The notes beneath the pieces were generated by a model. The model did not search any database, was not told the origin of the DNA, and was given only the letters and a program-made list of their open reading frames with translations. This document shows, piece by piece, positions 1-12,018 of a stretch of DNA of 64,000 nt. Source of the stretch: Tribonema minus (lineage: Eukaryota; Sar; Xanthophyceae; Tribonematales; Tribonemataceae); contig JAFCMP010000079.1 of assembly GCA_017506865.1 (NCBI GenBank), forward strand, positions 1,178,001-1,242,000, given 5' to 3'. Every line of letters begins with the position of its first letter. Position 1 is the first letter of the stretch. Position numbers and translations under genes: made by a program.

Positions 1-194
1 TGCGCCTGCGGCAGCCGCGCGCGCGAGGGCGAGGGCTCGGGCTCGCCATGCGTTTGTCTGTAACCTGCCTGAACTCGCGAGCGCGTTGTGTATGCTGACA
101 CGTGATACCAAAATTGCCTTTGCTGCCATCTGCGATCTGACACATTAGCTCTGCCGCTCGCGCTGCCGCCGCCGCCGCTGCCGCCGCCGCGCAG

Positions 195-1248
195 CCCTCG
201 AGTACGGCGACATGAATGAGTTCAACCAGTGCCAGTCCGCGCTGCAGGCGCTGCGCGCGGAGGGCATGGCCATGCCGCCAGCCATGCAGGACGAGTTCGA
301 CGGCTACCTGCTGCTGTACCTGCTGCACTTCCAAGACCCGCACAAGCTCGCGGTGAGGACGTGCGCCGCCATGTTTCCTCTTGATCATGTCACTTCAACC
401 TTGTCATGTCGACTTTCGTTTGAACGCGTCCGCTTCGACCGCAGCGCCTGACACCTGCGCTGGACGGTGTTGCGCGCGCCGATCGCTCTGCCCATTTCTG
501 GTAGCGTCGTGCAGCCACGGCCCTCGAGGGTTAGGGTTAGAGTGTCAGGCGCAGGCAGGCTTTGTGGCCACGCACAGCGCGACGGCCAGGCTGGCGAACC
601 TCGCTATCCTCACGTGACCGGCGCACGCACACATCACTGCCACTCGAGTGTCGTGCCTCCACCGCCGGTCACACGTTCGACTGTCGCAGTCACTAGGATC
701 TGACGCGGCACCTGCTGCAGCACTGAGGGGCGGCGGTGCGCGCGGCCGCCGCGCGCGCCCCATTGTCTCCGCCATTACGGCACAGCACGCACCGTAGTGC
801 ATGTCTACAGGCAGGCGATCTGCAGCTCGCAATCGGTCTCACACAACTGCGCCCCCCCCTCCCCCCCACCCCACCCCACTCCTCTCCACGCCAGCAAACG
901 CTGCGCGGCCTGTCGCCGCAGCAGCGCGCCGGCCCCATCGTCGCCTTCGCGATCGCCACGTGGCGCGCCGTCACCGCCGGCAACTACCACGCGTACTTCC
1001 GCCTCTACGCGGACGCGCCGGCGATGGCGCCGTACCTCCTCGACTACCGCCTCAACCCGATGCGCGAGGCCGCGTACGCGCGCATCGTCGCGGGCTACGG
1101 CGGCGCGCTGCCGCTCGCCTTCGTTTCCGGCGAGCTCGCGTTCGCGTCGGAGGCGGAGTGCCGCGCATTCGCGCAGCGCCACGGCGCCGTGTTCAGGGAC
1201 GACGGCAGCATCGACGTGCGCGCGACGCGCGCTGCTGCGCGGCGGTGA
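195..1248 (+). CDS. LENG8: LENG8/THP3-like SAC3/GANP-family protein, 3' end of gene
   Basis: Two exons are visible: 195-352 and 895-1248, joined in phase 0. The 5' part of the gene lies before the window. The first exon follows a CAG acceptor and reads LEYGDMNEFNQCQ, the hallmark of the LENG8/THP3 branch of the SAC3/GANP domain, where this turn precedes the PCI-like helices. The second exon contains GNYHAYFRLY, then LPLAFVSGELAF, then EAECRAFAQRHG, matching in order the LENG8 segments GNYHRFFRLY, LPVSYLQAELAF and the winged-helix end. Family members act in the nucleus in mRNA processing and export-linked complexes; that role is known for the family and inferred here. The stop is TGA at 1246-1248. 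Codons are very GC-rich, like the neighbouring genes. Confidence 0.82.
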
Positions 1249-3056
1249 CGCTCCTGCCTTTGGCCTCCGGCTGCGCGCCTTCGCTTGCTGAGCAACGGAG
1301 CGCTGCTGCTGCTGCTCGGCTGCGGCATTTGTGCAGGCGCCGCGGGCCGAGTGGTGAGCACACCTGTTCTGTACCGCGGCGGCAGTGTCGATGCGCATGT
1401 GTCACGCGCTGCCGCGATGCCACGCGCCGATGCGTCCGTGCGTCGCCGAGCGCTTCCGTCGCCACAGCGCCGCCAGTGTTGCGCGCCGGGGGCGCTTGCG
1501 TGCGCGCTGAAGGCCTTGTGCTCCGCGCCCGTGTGCCGCGGCGCGCCGTGGCGGTCAGCAGTATTGCCGTCGATTTGTTCGCAACACACGCCTGCCGATG
1601 CATATAGCAGTAGCTTGAAGCGTGCGTCGCCGATCGCGGCATGCTGCCCATCCTCGGGATTTTCACGCGGCGCGAGCAGTGTAGTTTTGCCGATTGCGGC
1701 ACGCAGCGGCCGATGGGTTCTTCACAACCTTTTACGTGGAACGCGCTGCTGTGCTGCGGTGCATCACTGAGCACGCATTGTAGTACACGTGTCTGCTGCG
1801 CGCACTACCTACCTACCTGTTGCCATGACAGCAGTTGCAGCATTCAAGGCTCATCATGTCGCGAGGGCGGCGCAGCGCACGATGGGCGCCTGGGGCACAC
1901 AGCGTCATGCTGTGGGGGGGGGGGTCGGGCAGTCTCACGCCATGCGACGGTTTTTGCCGAGCTGGCTATTGCTTCGTGAACTGCCTCGTGTGCCCGCAGA
2001 GTCGTCATCTCTGCTCAACAGCAGTGGCTGCATGTGCTGCATAGAGTCTTGACTCCAGAGCTTGAATCTCTTCACAGCCTTGACATGGCTATCACATCAC
2101 AGCGCACGGACTGCTGAGCACTGGATGCGTACAGCAGCAATGCAACATTGTTTCTCTTGAGATTACTTTTATTCACACTGCTGCGCTGTGCTGTGCCGTG
2201 CCTTGCTGCTTGGGGTGCATCCCCATTGTGCCTGCTGCGAGTGCTGCTCACTGAAGTGCTTTCAACATGTGAGTGTGCCCATTTGGTGGCAACAAGCAGA
2301 CACATGCTCCGTGCCCTGTCACAAAGCTTGGAAGCTGTGCTTGTACAGATGTTTCTGCGGGAAGCGCATAGTTACAGTTGCACAGTGTACTCGTGGATAT
2401 AAAGGCCAAGTGAGGCTGATGTCCTATGCATTCCTACGTTTTATTCCCATGCAGCAGATGCGCAGCGCCTCACGAGTTTGGGCGGTATCCACATGTACAC
2501 TGTTGGGGGGGGGGGCACATGGAGGAGGACATAGGGGAGGATCTGGGGATGCCATTTGGCGGCGGCGGCGTTTGAGTGGTTGTCGTTGAGACACTTTCAG
2601 ACTGTCACACGACACGTAGATTGCGTACAGCAAGCTTCAAGTTAGATGCCATTCATCTGGGCTTTTTCGCACCCTGAGCGAGAATCAATGAATGGCACAC
2701 TGTCAGCAGTAGAGGTGGACTTTGCCTTTCTTTGTGAGAGTTTGCTCGCAGTAGTCCAGCTCATGAGTTGAAGAGGCTGAGTGAACATGTTGAGATGGTG
2801 CGACCAGACAACACCAGGTAAGTGTTATCAAGGTGGCCAACTGAGGTTTTCGCGTCCTACACATGTGATCCTATGAAACATAGACCAAAACATACCGTAA
2901 GAAGCACCAAACCCACCAACTAAATAAACTTCTAGAAAAGGCCCCAACCCTACTTGCAGTTGCAAAACCCTAACATGACGTTCGAACGTGAAGTAAAATT
3001 CACACCACGCTCCAGCGAAGCCACAGCCGCCGCGCCACGCCAAGTCAAAGCGCGAC
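1249..3056. other. Intergenic stretch between LENG8-like gene and cbbX
   Basis: I see no supportable gene here. Open frames are short, overlap one another and resemble nothing I know. The only recognisable item is a decayed LINE 3' end at about 2500-2691. The last 300 bases before 3057 should hold the cbbX promoter, but I can point to no clear core element. Confidence 0.6.
2500..2691 (+). mobile_element. 5'-truncated LINE 3' end, old copy
   Basis: This matches, in reverse orientation, the 3' end of the LINE copies at 60082-63114: a G-run followed by GCACATGGAGGAGGAC, the GGCGGCGGCGGCGTTTGAG segment, GACACTTTCAGACTGTC, and the tail GGGCTTTTTCGCACCCTGAG ending GAGAATCAAT. It differs at many positions from the younger copies, so it is older. 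Confidence 0.75.
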
Positions 3057-6000
3057 ATGAGGACTACGCTCATTGCTACACTCGCTGTCGCATGCGCTTC
3101 CGGCGCACTGGGCTTCGCTCCCGTGACCCAGCTGCGCGCTGGTGTCAGCACCTCGAAGAGCAGCCTCGCAATGCAAGCAACAGGTAAGTGCGCGCAACTG
3201 GTTCACCAGCCGCTGGGACTGGTGCCATTGGGTTGTCCTGATGCACGCCTAGCCTGGAACTGTGGGGGGGTTTGCGTGCTTGCATGTCTTTCATGTGACT
3301 CGCCGACTAATGTGAGTGAAATGATTTGCCACCTCATCCTGATTCCTGCCCGTGCCGGTGCTGCGCAGGCACCGGCAGCAGCTTGCAGTATGATCCCGAG
3401 AAGTACAAGGACCCCAATGCCGGAAACTACAGGCGGTTGTCAGACTCCTTGCAGGTAATCAACAACATGCAGGCAGTGATGAAAATAAGCACTGTTTGCA
3501 CACGACGGCGAGCACGCAACCCGGCACAGCATCAACTTTCGCTAAGGCAGCAGCATCTTTGGTCCTAATGTATTGATGGTTTTCCTTGCAACTACTGCGT
3601 GATCTTACCAAAACAACGGCGTGCGTGCGTCGGCCTTTGGACTTCAACCTGTCGCTGCTTTCATGGGTGCACGGATGTCCGTGCTTTTCCGAGGTGTGAG
3701 GCTCTCTACAGCCCTCGCAGCTGTCAACACCGCATTGGGACCACTTGCATGTGTGTGTGCTCTCAACGCCCGTTTAGTGGTATTATAAGCAAGGGGCACA
3801 GAACCAGCACTCTGATCGATTGATTGCTGCTTCGCTGAGAGGTGTATGATACCGAACTGCCCCACTTCCTGCCCGCGCTGTCAGAACGCGTTCCGTTCCG
3901 AAGGCCTAGCAAACGATCAGTGCAGCTTACAACACACTCAGATGTCACGGTCGCATTGTTTCATGAAGCTCCGTGCTCGAATGTGATTACTGGCAATGTG
4001 CACGGGCTGTACTTGAGTCTCCAAGTGTCAATAACGTGGAAATCTCCCCCCCTGAGCGAATCATGAGCTGCGCCGTCTTGACTGTGGGTACTGCAGCAAT
4101 TCCTTCACCACGCAGCCTCATCACCCGCCGAAAGTATACAGACAAGGGCGGGGGGTTGGAGGCGGGTAGGTGCATCACTCAGTTCGAAGATGGCAGGCCG
4201 CAGCATAACTTGCAGTTGTTACGGCAGCGTCTATGCGTGGGCACTGTGAATTTGAAGTTGCTCATGACATTGAAGTTGCACGCCAGTGTTCATGCGTTAC
4301 TCTCGAGCATCATCACTAGCGGCTCGACCCCCCCGTGCCTGCTCCCAGCCACATGTTCACCGGATCTCGTCTGAACACACGCTCGTACTCACCTCAATCT
4401 TACCCCTATCTAACCCTCATTACAGGCCGCTGACGTGGAGGCACGCAAGGTTGCAGAGGAGGCCGAGAAGCGTGAGCGCGCCGCTGAGATCCGGCGCGAG
4501 GAGCGGATGGCCAAGATCACCTACATGAAGGACATGGACGACGCCCTGGAGGTATGTATGAACTTCGTTGATGTGCATACCCCTAAGATGGCCAAGGTCA
4601 CCTAGTACATGAAGGACATCGACGACCTTGGAGGTATGTATGAACAGTGTGCCGGCATGCATACCCCTTGCCATACCTACCCTCCCGTTGCATGCTGCGG
4701 GACTGCCCGTACTACGTTGATGTGCATACCTGCTTCCATATCTACCCGCTGCCGTTGCACGTTGCGCGGGAAATAACTGCGCAAACGCGCATTCACCTAT
4801 ATCTACCCCTGTTGTGCGCGCTATATGAACGAATGGCGCGACGCAAAGTCGTGTTTTGGCGAGCCCGGCGCCTCAGCCAATCGCGGCGCTCTCATTCATT
4901 CACATCAACGCCACCGTAATGTATGGTCCTGAATGGCGTGCATCACACCGCACGCCCTCGCAACTACATATGGCACGCCTCTTAATCATTGGCTGCCCCG
5001 TCGCTGCCTGCTTGACTTCATAGCGAGCTCTAGCAGTCTGGCTGCACTCACTGGACCCGCAAGGTCCGCCGCTCATGGTATATACAGATGTGGCTGTGCT
5101 GCATGCACCGCTGCTGTGATTTGATTCCCCTCTCGCCACAAGGCGTCGTTTCGCTGGTTGCTGGGTTTCAGACGCAGTCATCGTGGTCTGCCATGAAAGC
5201 GCCACCGGATTGCCTCTGGATGACTGCTCGGCGTCGCGGCTTCATCTGCAGTTGTAATGTCAATCACTTGCGGGGGATTGATGCTTTGGGGACTGAAGCA
5301 ATTTCAGGAAGGCCTGTGTGACGCTTTGACGCTCCCAACCTGGGTCCGCCGGTGCTCCATCGCAGTGCTGGCTCCCACCCCTAATCAGATGCCGCATGTG
5401 GCGCCGGGTGCTGTGGTAGTGCACAGGTCGGTGCGGTGGAGGCATTCAAGTTCAAGGAGGGCCCACATGGCACGCCCAAACCTCACCACAAGGTCTCTTC
5501 TGAACGCGCGATGGTGCTTGTTCTCCCATACACACACACATCCACCCACTTTACCACCCCTCAACACGCAACCTCAACTCTGCAACCTCAACTCCCCCTG
5601 TAATTTCATGTTCAACAGTCTTGCGTTTGTGCGTGTCAACCTCAACTCTGCAACCTCCCCCCCTCGTGCGCAGGTCGGCATGGTGGAGGACTTCATGTTC
5701 AACAGTCTCGTGTGTGTGTGCGTCAACCTCAATTCTGCAACCTCAACCCCCCCCTTGCGCGCAGGTCGGCACGGTGGAGGACTTCATGTTCAAGGAGGGT
5801 GTGTGCGACATCCTGGACCGTCTCGACACACAACTTCAATCCCCCAAACCTCAACTCTGCCAACCTCAAACTCTGTAACCCTAACCCCCTCGTGCGCAGG
5901 TCGGCACGGTGGAGGACTTCATGTTCAAGGAGGGCGTGCGTGACATCCTGGACCGTCTCGACACGGACCTCGTGGGCCTCGTGCCCGTCAAGAAGCGCGT

Positions 6001-9000
6001 GCGCGAAATCGCCGCGCTCCTCGTCCTAGACAAAATGCGCGGCAAGCTCGGCTTCGAGACGGCTGTGCCGTCGCTGCACATGTGCTTCACGGGCGCGCCC
6101 GGCACGGGCAAGACGACCGTCGCGCTGCGCATGGGCCAGATCCTCGCGCGCATGGGGTACTGCCGCCTCGGGCACGTCATCGTGGCGACGCGCGACGACC
6201 TGGTGCGTCATCACTCTTGAAGTTACTAAGCAGGCACACCACTCACCAGGTGCTCAGCAGACACACTGTATACAGCTGCGGCGTGACACGTGCGGTATCA
6301 TCATGTGCGTGGGGTACTGCCGCCTCGGGCACGTCATCGTGGCGACGCGCGAGGACCTGGTGCGTCACCCGCTGTTAGTTGTTGAAGTTTGCTGACGGTT
6401 CAAGTAGATCGCGCTCCGCATGGGCTAGATCCTCGTGCGCATGTGGTACTGCCACCGTGACCACATCATCGTGGCGACGCGCGACGACCTAGTGCACCAC
6501 CACTGTTGTTGAAGTTTGCTGATGGTTGAAGTAGCAGCTAGCTGGTGCGCTGCGCGCGTAGGGCAGACCCTCGTGCGCGCGCATGTGCTGCTTCCTGGGG
6601 CACGGGGCCGTGGTCACGCGCGACGGCCTGCTGAGTTGCAACTGTTGGAGTTTTTGAGCAGACACGCAGCGTACAGCTGTGGAACGCGCACGGTAAGGCA
6701 CTTCATGGTGTGCATGGCGTACACTGGCGCCTGGGGCGCGCAGCGGTTGCGACGCGTGACGTCCTGGCGAATCACCACTGTTGTAGAAGTGTTGCTGGTA
6801 GTTCAAGTAGAGGGCGCTGCGCATGGGCCAGATTTTGCTGGTAGTTCAAGTAGATGGCGCTGCGCATGGGCCAGATTTTGCTGGTAGTTCAAGTAGATGG
6901 CGCTGCGCATGGGCCAGATCCTGGTGCGCGCGCGGCCCTGTTGCGTCGGTCGCGTCATCGTGACTGCGCGCAACAACCTGATACGCGGCTTTGCAGCTGT
7001 TTCCTATGACCCCGCCGCGTCGGGTGCAGTGATCGCTGGTGTTGAACCAACTTGATTGATACGCGGCTTGGCAGCCGTTTCTTGCGACCACACCGAGTGA
7101 TGCGGAACTTCCCGCTGTCGTCACAAACAGAACTACACGATTGACGCTGCAACACCCGTGCGCTCGAGGGTCTATGATTGAGCTGAAGAGCTTGTAGATA
7201 TGCATCTGCGCAGCGGCGTACACTGTCCCAGCACCGTGCCTGGAGCAGCTCTGGCTGGCGTGGTCCTTGCTGCATGAGAAGGCAGCGGTGTGGGGGCGCA
7301 CTGCGCTGTCATGCCATTTCTGCGCCCACACACTAGAGCCGAGCATCTCACACGCATCGCCTCGCCTCGCCCGCCCTGCGACCCTGCGTGTTCAGGTCGG
7401 CCAGTACGTCGGCCACACCGCGCCCAAGACCAAGGACATGATCAAGAAGGCCTTCGGCGGCATCCTGCTTGTGGACGAGGCATACTACCTGTACAACGCG
7501 TCCAACGACAAGGACTACGGCCAGGTGAGCGTCGGATGTCCATTCATGACGTTTGTTTGTTCATGAGTTCATGTGTTTATGAATTCGTGGATGAGGCGTA
7601 CTACCTAGTACAACGCGTCCAACGGCAAGTGCTGTGGCCAGGCGAGCGCCGCCTGTTTATTCATCAAGTTGTGTGTTCGGTCATGAATTCATGAATTTGT
7701 GGACGAGGCGTACTACCTGTACAACGCGTCCAACGACAAGGACTACGGCCAGGTGAGTACTTTGCCTCTTCATTCATGAATTCATGCCTTCTACAGCCAG
7801 ATTAGCACTGCCTGTTTGGTCATGAGTTCCACTTCATCTTTGTTCATTAACTCGTGATTTTAGGGACAAGGAACAACGCATGCAACGGCAAGGACTACGG
7901 CCAGGCGAGCGCTGCCTGTTGATTTATGAAGTTGTGTGTTTTTCTTGATTTCATGAATTTGTGGACGAGGTGTACTACTTGTACACCGCAGTCAGTAACA
8001 CGGACTATGGCCAGGTGAGCGCTGCCTTTTCATTAATGAATTTCATGAATTTGTGCACAAGGCGTATTGCATTTCCATCGCATGCAACGCCAAGAATATG
8101 GCTCAATTGAAGATCTTCTTGCAAATCAGGCAAGGTCGTTATGAGCGGCCTCTCTTTTGTTGCCAAATTCAGGTCAATCACTGCGACGAACTGATGAATC
8201 AACATCAACCAACAAGTCACGATCAAGCGCGCTGCAGCTGTGCACTGCTGCCCCCCCGCGCGCAGGAGACCATCGAGATCCTGCTGAACGTCATAGAGAA
8301 CCAGAAGGAGGTCCTGATTGTGACGCTCGAGGACCGCATGCTCATTAACGTGAATCCATGAACATGAATTCATGAACATTAATATTGAGCACTGCTGCAC
8401 CTCTCGGCGCGCTGCAGGAGTCCATTGAGATCCTGCTGAACGTGATGGAGAACCAGAAGGAGGACCTTATTGTGACCCTGGCAGGCTACAAGGACCGCAT
8501 GGACAAGTTCTTCAGCTACATACCCGGCATGTCCTCGCGCATCGGCAACCACATCGACTTCCCCAACTACGAGAAGGAGGAGCTCGTCGAGATTGCGCAG
8601 GTGCGGCAGGCATTTTGCATACTTCAAGTACTTCAAGTACTTGCAGTATGCAGTTCCCGTGACTTCCTAAGTGTCTTAAAGCGCCTCGACCCTCAAGTAG
8701 TGCACCAGCGGAGCGCTGACATGAACATGTTGATGCTGCGCACAACTTCAACCCTGTTTTGTAGTAGCGCCGCGTGCAACGTCACTGAGATGTTTTCGAC
8801 AGTGATGGTTCTGAGGAGGCTCAGGAGGGGAGAACGCGTCGCCCGTTGGCTATTCATGCAGTCGTGTGTGCTAGCAAATGCATGCATATCTACAAATGTA
8901 AGAACAGGATAATTTGTACTTCTAAATTGCATGCACGTATTATGCGCCAGCCACACAGCGGAACTATCCCTGCACCACATGCCCAGAGAGTGCCAAAACC

Positions 9001-10981
9001 ATCAATTTCGGTGTTGCAAAGTTGAGGTTGGTATGCAGTTTGGCGCCTGCCTCTGCTCTGGCGTGCACTGCGCAGGTACACCGCATGCCGCCAGTGTTGC
9101 GGACCAAGCTGGAACTGAAAATCAGCAACACCGCCACACTGTTGATGTGTGACGCATGTGTACGCGCCACTTGCACGCATGGCACCAAATCGGTGTTGAA
9201 GATAATGAAGAAAGCTGTTCGCCACGGTGCGACCCTCTCTCACCGGTGTGTTCATGCGCTGTGTCCGCGTCTTGCAGGTCATGGCGCGCGACTTGCAGTA
9301 CACGATGGACGACGCAGCTGCCGCCAAGTTCCAGGTGACTTTGAACTTCAAACCCTACTTGAAGTACTTGGTTTGACACTACACACGCTTTACCAGGCAT
9401 GCTCTGTTCCGGCGCACGCCACCCAAAGGGACTGCGTAGATTCAGTGCTTGAAGTTGGCTGTAATGTGTATCGGGAGCGTGTTGGAAACGGGTCGCCTGC
9501 TTTGCAATGTTGCAATGTCGCATCACCTCTGCGCACGCGCGCAGTCAGGACGGACGCCGGTAAGGCAGCAGGATGCAACTGCAGGCTGCCTCCAAATGCG
9601 CGACTTCTAGAGCCGCTTTTGCGTGTGGCCCGCTGCAGGAGTACATCAACCTGCGCATGAAGTTCCCGTTCTTCTCCAACGCGCGCACGGTGCGCAACGC
9701 CATGGACCGCGCGCGCATGAACAGGTGGGTACTTTCTATCAATTCTCGCTCAGGGCGTGAAGAAGCCCAGATGGTGGATGACCAGCTTGTGAGCAGAATC
9801 TACACGTGTCTTGTGAACACCTTGAAAGTGTCTCATTGTGCTTTGCCGATCGCCTTGAAATGACAAGGTAGGTACTATATACCTGCACAGTGATGAGCTT
9901 TTGAGTGTGTGTCGGGAGTGATTCTGCGCATGCATGCGTGAATTCTTGTTCCGGGTGCGCACACCGCACCCGATTCCCTGCTGAGCATGCTGGCTGCTCC
10001 TGTGCACAAAGCGCCATTTGTCGATTAACATGGATGCGCATCCTCTTTCTGCACTGCATTCCTCTCAACGCCGTTGAGCATTCGTGTGAACATTGACCGA
10101 ATTGAATGATGCAGCATTAGCGTTGGCAAGAATCAATTAGGCACCTTTGACGCACAGTGCCCCCCATCCCGACTGAGGCACTTGGTGCATGAGCACTGCT
10201 GCGGTGGCTGCAAAGTGCATGCTTGCCCAGCACGCGTCCCTACTTGAAAGTCAAATACCCAATCTCATACCGATACAAAGCAAGCGTTTTTACAGTGCCT
10301 GCCAGGTGCAGCGCCTGCGCCCATGAGAAACTCATCAGAACAAACATGCCCTCACCCTTGACTGAGCACTGACACCGCTTGTGCTGTGCACTGCCGCTGC
10401 CGCAGCGCCATCCGCGTGTTCAACGACTCCGTCAACATTGAGGGGTCTGACGGCCTGGTGTCAGCCGCAGACCTGGCCACCATCACCGCTGCTGACTTCC
10501 AGGTACGGCGAATGTTCAATGTTGATGTATTTGGAAGTATCAAAGAAACGTCAAGAAAATATTTAAGGCGGAGTCACAGACAGGGTGGTGACTGGGCAGC
10601 AGCACAGGGGGGCATTCCTTGCAAACAAAAAGAACAGCTCTGCACAGCGTGTTTTGGTCGGGGCTGCCAGGCACATTGCAGCATGCCGCCGCGGCTGACC
10701 GAATTGCTGCGTCAATGCATGTTTTAACACGTGTTTCAACTTGCTCTGGTCGCCACTCTGGCAGCAATCTGATCATCAGCCACAAGATGGGGTCCATCTT
10801 GCCCGGTCACCTACCCTTGGTCTGTGCGCCACTCATTTTACGGAGCCAAAACCACGCCCGGTGCCGCAGGCCCTCATTCCAGCCACATTTGATGCTCTTC
10901 TGCTCGCTGTGTGCGCAGATCCTCCTGGATGAGCTTGAGCACTACAAGAGCATCGGCAAGATGGATGCCATCGTCGCGTGA
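3057..10981 (+). CDS. cbbX: Nuclear-encoded plastid CbbX (red-type Rubisco activase), 10 exons
   Basis: Exons: 3057-3183, 3369-3454, 4426-4551, 5900-6202, 7396-7524, 8418-8600, 9278-9334, 9639-9724, 10406-10502, 10919-10981. All junctions keep phase and give 418 residues. CbbX is an AAA+ ATPase that remodels inhibited red-type Rubisco in the plastid stroma. Residues 1-42 form a leader with a hydrophobic core and ALGFAPV, the A/F cleavage signature of red-lineage secondary plastids. Residues about 72-113 are a charged helix. Exon 4 carries the CbbX-specific [18 protein letters not shown] and Walker A GAPGTGKT; exon 5 carries Walker [12 protein letters not shown]; exon 6 carries [13 protein letters not shown] and the SRIGNHIDF region; exon 8 carries [16 protein letters not shown], the sensor-2 segment. 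The small C-terminal exons finish the family's normal length. Introns 3-5 are swollen by decayed copies of the adjoining exon ends. Confidence 0.95.
5290..5835 (+). repeat. Decaying copies of the 5' edge of cbbX exon 4
   Basis: The acceptor and first bases of exon 4 (CGCAG then GTCGGCACGGTGGAGGACTT) recur upstream in the same orientation. The copy at 5761-5830 is nearly identical through the LDRLDT codons, the copy at about 5670-5707 is slightly changed, and those near 5580-5620, 5428-5480 and 5290-5325 are progressively worse. The filler between copies is itself repeated (AACCTCAACTCTGCAACCTC). Each copy carries its own CAG acceptor. Confidence 0.85.
6305..6965 (+). repeat. Decaying copies of the 3' edge of cbbX exon 4
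   Basis: The end of exon 4 with its GTGCGTCA donor is repeated downstream. A near-perfect copy (GGGTACTGCCGCCTCGGGCA onward) lies at about 6310-6368 and a weaker one at 6413-6500. Fragments then follow at 6545-6640 and three short copies of CGCTGCGCATGGGCCAGAT between 6810 and 6920. Orientation is always that of the exon. Confidence 0.85.
7583..8100 (+). repeat. Decaying copies of the 3' edge of cbbX exon 5
   Basis: Five direct copies of the end of exon 5 follow its donor. The one at about 7699-7752 differs from the exon at a single base over about 54 bases and keeps a GTGAGT donor, so it still encodes [17 protein letters not shown]. Copies near 7587-7642, 7880-7905, 7960-8015 and 8050-8100 are increasingly altered. 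Each is separated by ATGAATTCATGAA-type dyads. Confidence 0.88.
8258..8345 (+). repeat. Copy of the 5' edge of cbbX exon 6
   Basis: CGCAG followed by GAGACCATCGAGATCCTGCT and the next 60 bases repeats the start of exon 6 (8418 onward), about 150 bases upstream. It diverges after the codons for DLIVTL and would be a usable but frame-breaking acceptor. Confidence 0.85.
9738..9860 (-). mobile_element. Short interspersed element sharing the LINE 3' tail
   Basis: It begins, on the plus strand, with TTCTCGCTCAGGGCG and AAGCCCAGATGG, the same end as the local LINE. It then continues with a different body (ATGACCAGCTTGTGAGCAGA, CACCTTGAAAGTGTC, TTGCCGATC) shared with 14394-14475 and 27225-27355. It sits in cbbX intron 8. 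It is either a SINE using the LINE tail or a LINE subfamily with another 3' UTR. Confidence 0.6.
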
Positions 10982-12018
10982 GGTGCGCGCAGCGTGAGAG
11001 AGCGCTGCGCGCACGAGAGAAGACTTGAAGTACGCGCGGCGAAGGCCACTTCCGCCGCTGCTGTCGGCAGCAGCGATCAACAAGTGCGCCGACCTCCAAA
11101 CCCTACGTGCATCGCACGCCTGCGCATGCGGCGTGGGCGTGCATGCTGCCGCGGCGGTGCCCCTTCCCCTCCGTCGTGCACGCCCCCCCCCTTGTTTCCA
11201 TGTAGTTGGCGCTCACTAGAAGGAAGGCCGCGGCGTGCAATGTTCAAAGAATATGCGCAGCGTGCAGCTTTCCACAGTCCGGCAGCAGCGGTGGAGGCAC
11301 AAGGCGGAAGGCTTTCTATACACGCGCCACGGCAATCATTTACACTCTCGCTTTCCAGCCGTCTTGCTCACTCGGTTGGTACATTTCAAGAACTTCTTAG
11401 TGTTCCCGGCCACGCGGTGTTACGCGTTCTGTTGTCTACATAGACAAAGGTGGTCCCAGACAATGCTGGTTCAAGAATGGTGGCCTCAGGCATGCGTTCT
11501 TCGCTGCTGCCGCTGCTGCTGCTGCTGCTCCCTGAGGCACATGCTGCAATGTGGTGCGCTCATTATGTCCATCTGCATGCACATCGTCTGCCAGCTCCAG
11601 GCAACTCACTCCAAAAGACTTGTAGAATTATGTTACTTGGACAAAACAACAGCATGCGAGGCGCTCATACTTGAAACCACAGATGCTGGTGCGTAGCACA
11701 ATTAATCAATTTCATGGCTGGATGAGCGCATCACTCAACTGACTTTTGTGGCACGTGACCGTCTCCGCTGTTGCGCAGACAGTAATTGCCCTTTTTCAGG
11801 CAAAGTCTCGGTCGCAGGTTGCAGACCATCATGTTCATCGTGGACCAATGTAGGCCGCTACGTAGGAAAACTAATTGGGGCCCTATGCCTGGTGGCAGAG
11901 TCCCATACAGGCACGCGCACTGGCGCATCCAGCCTACTGTACCTGTACTTCAAAGATGATGACACCAGCAGTCGATTGCCTGCGTGAAGCTGCGGCGCAA
12001 GCGCAGTTCACGAGCAGT
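10982..12018. other. Convergent intergenic region between cbbX and the RecQ gene tail
   Basis: cbbX ends at 10981 on the plus strand and the minus-strand tail exon ends at 12019. I see no further gene. A (CTG)n-rich patch lies near 11503-11530. No polyadenylation signal stands out. Confidence 0.55.

Noticed and set aside
801-1607. Long plus-strand frame rich in Arg overlapping the LENG8-like exon
   Set aside because: It is the out-of-frame shadow of a GC-rich exon, with Arg/Ala/Pro bias and no motif.
5900-6202. Bacterial cbb operon or contamination
   Set aside because: cbbX is split into ten exons with consensus splice sites, has a plastid leader and no neighbouring Rubisco genes.
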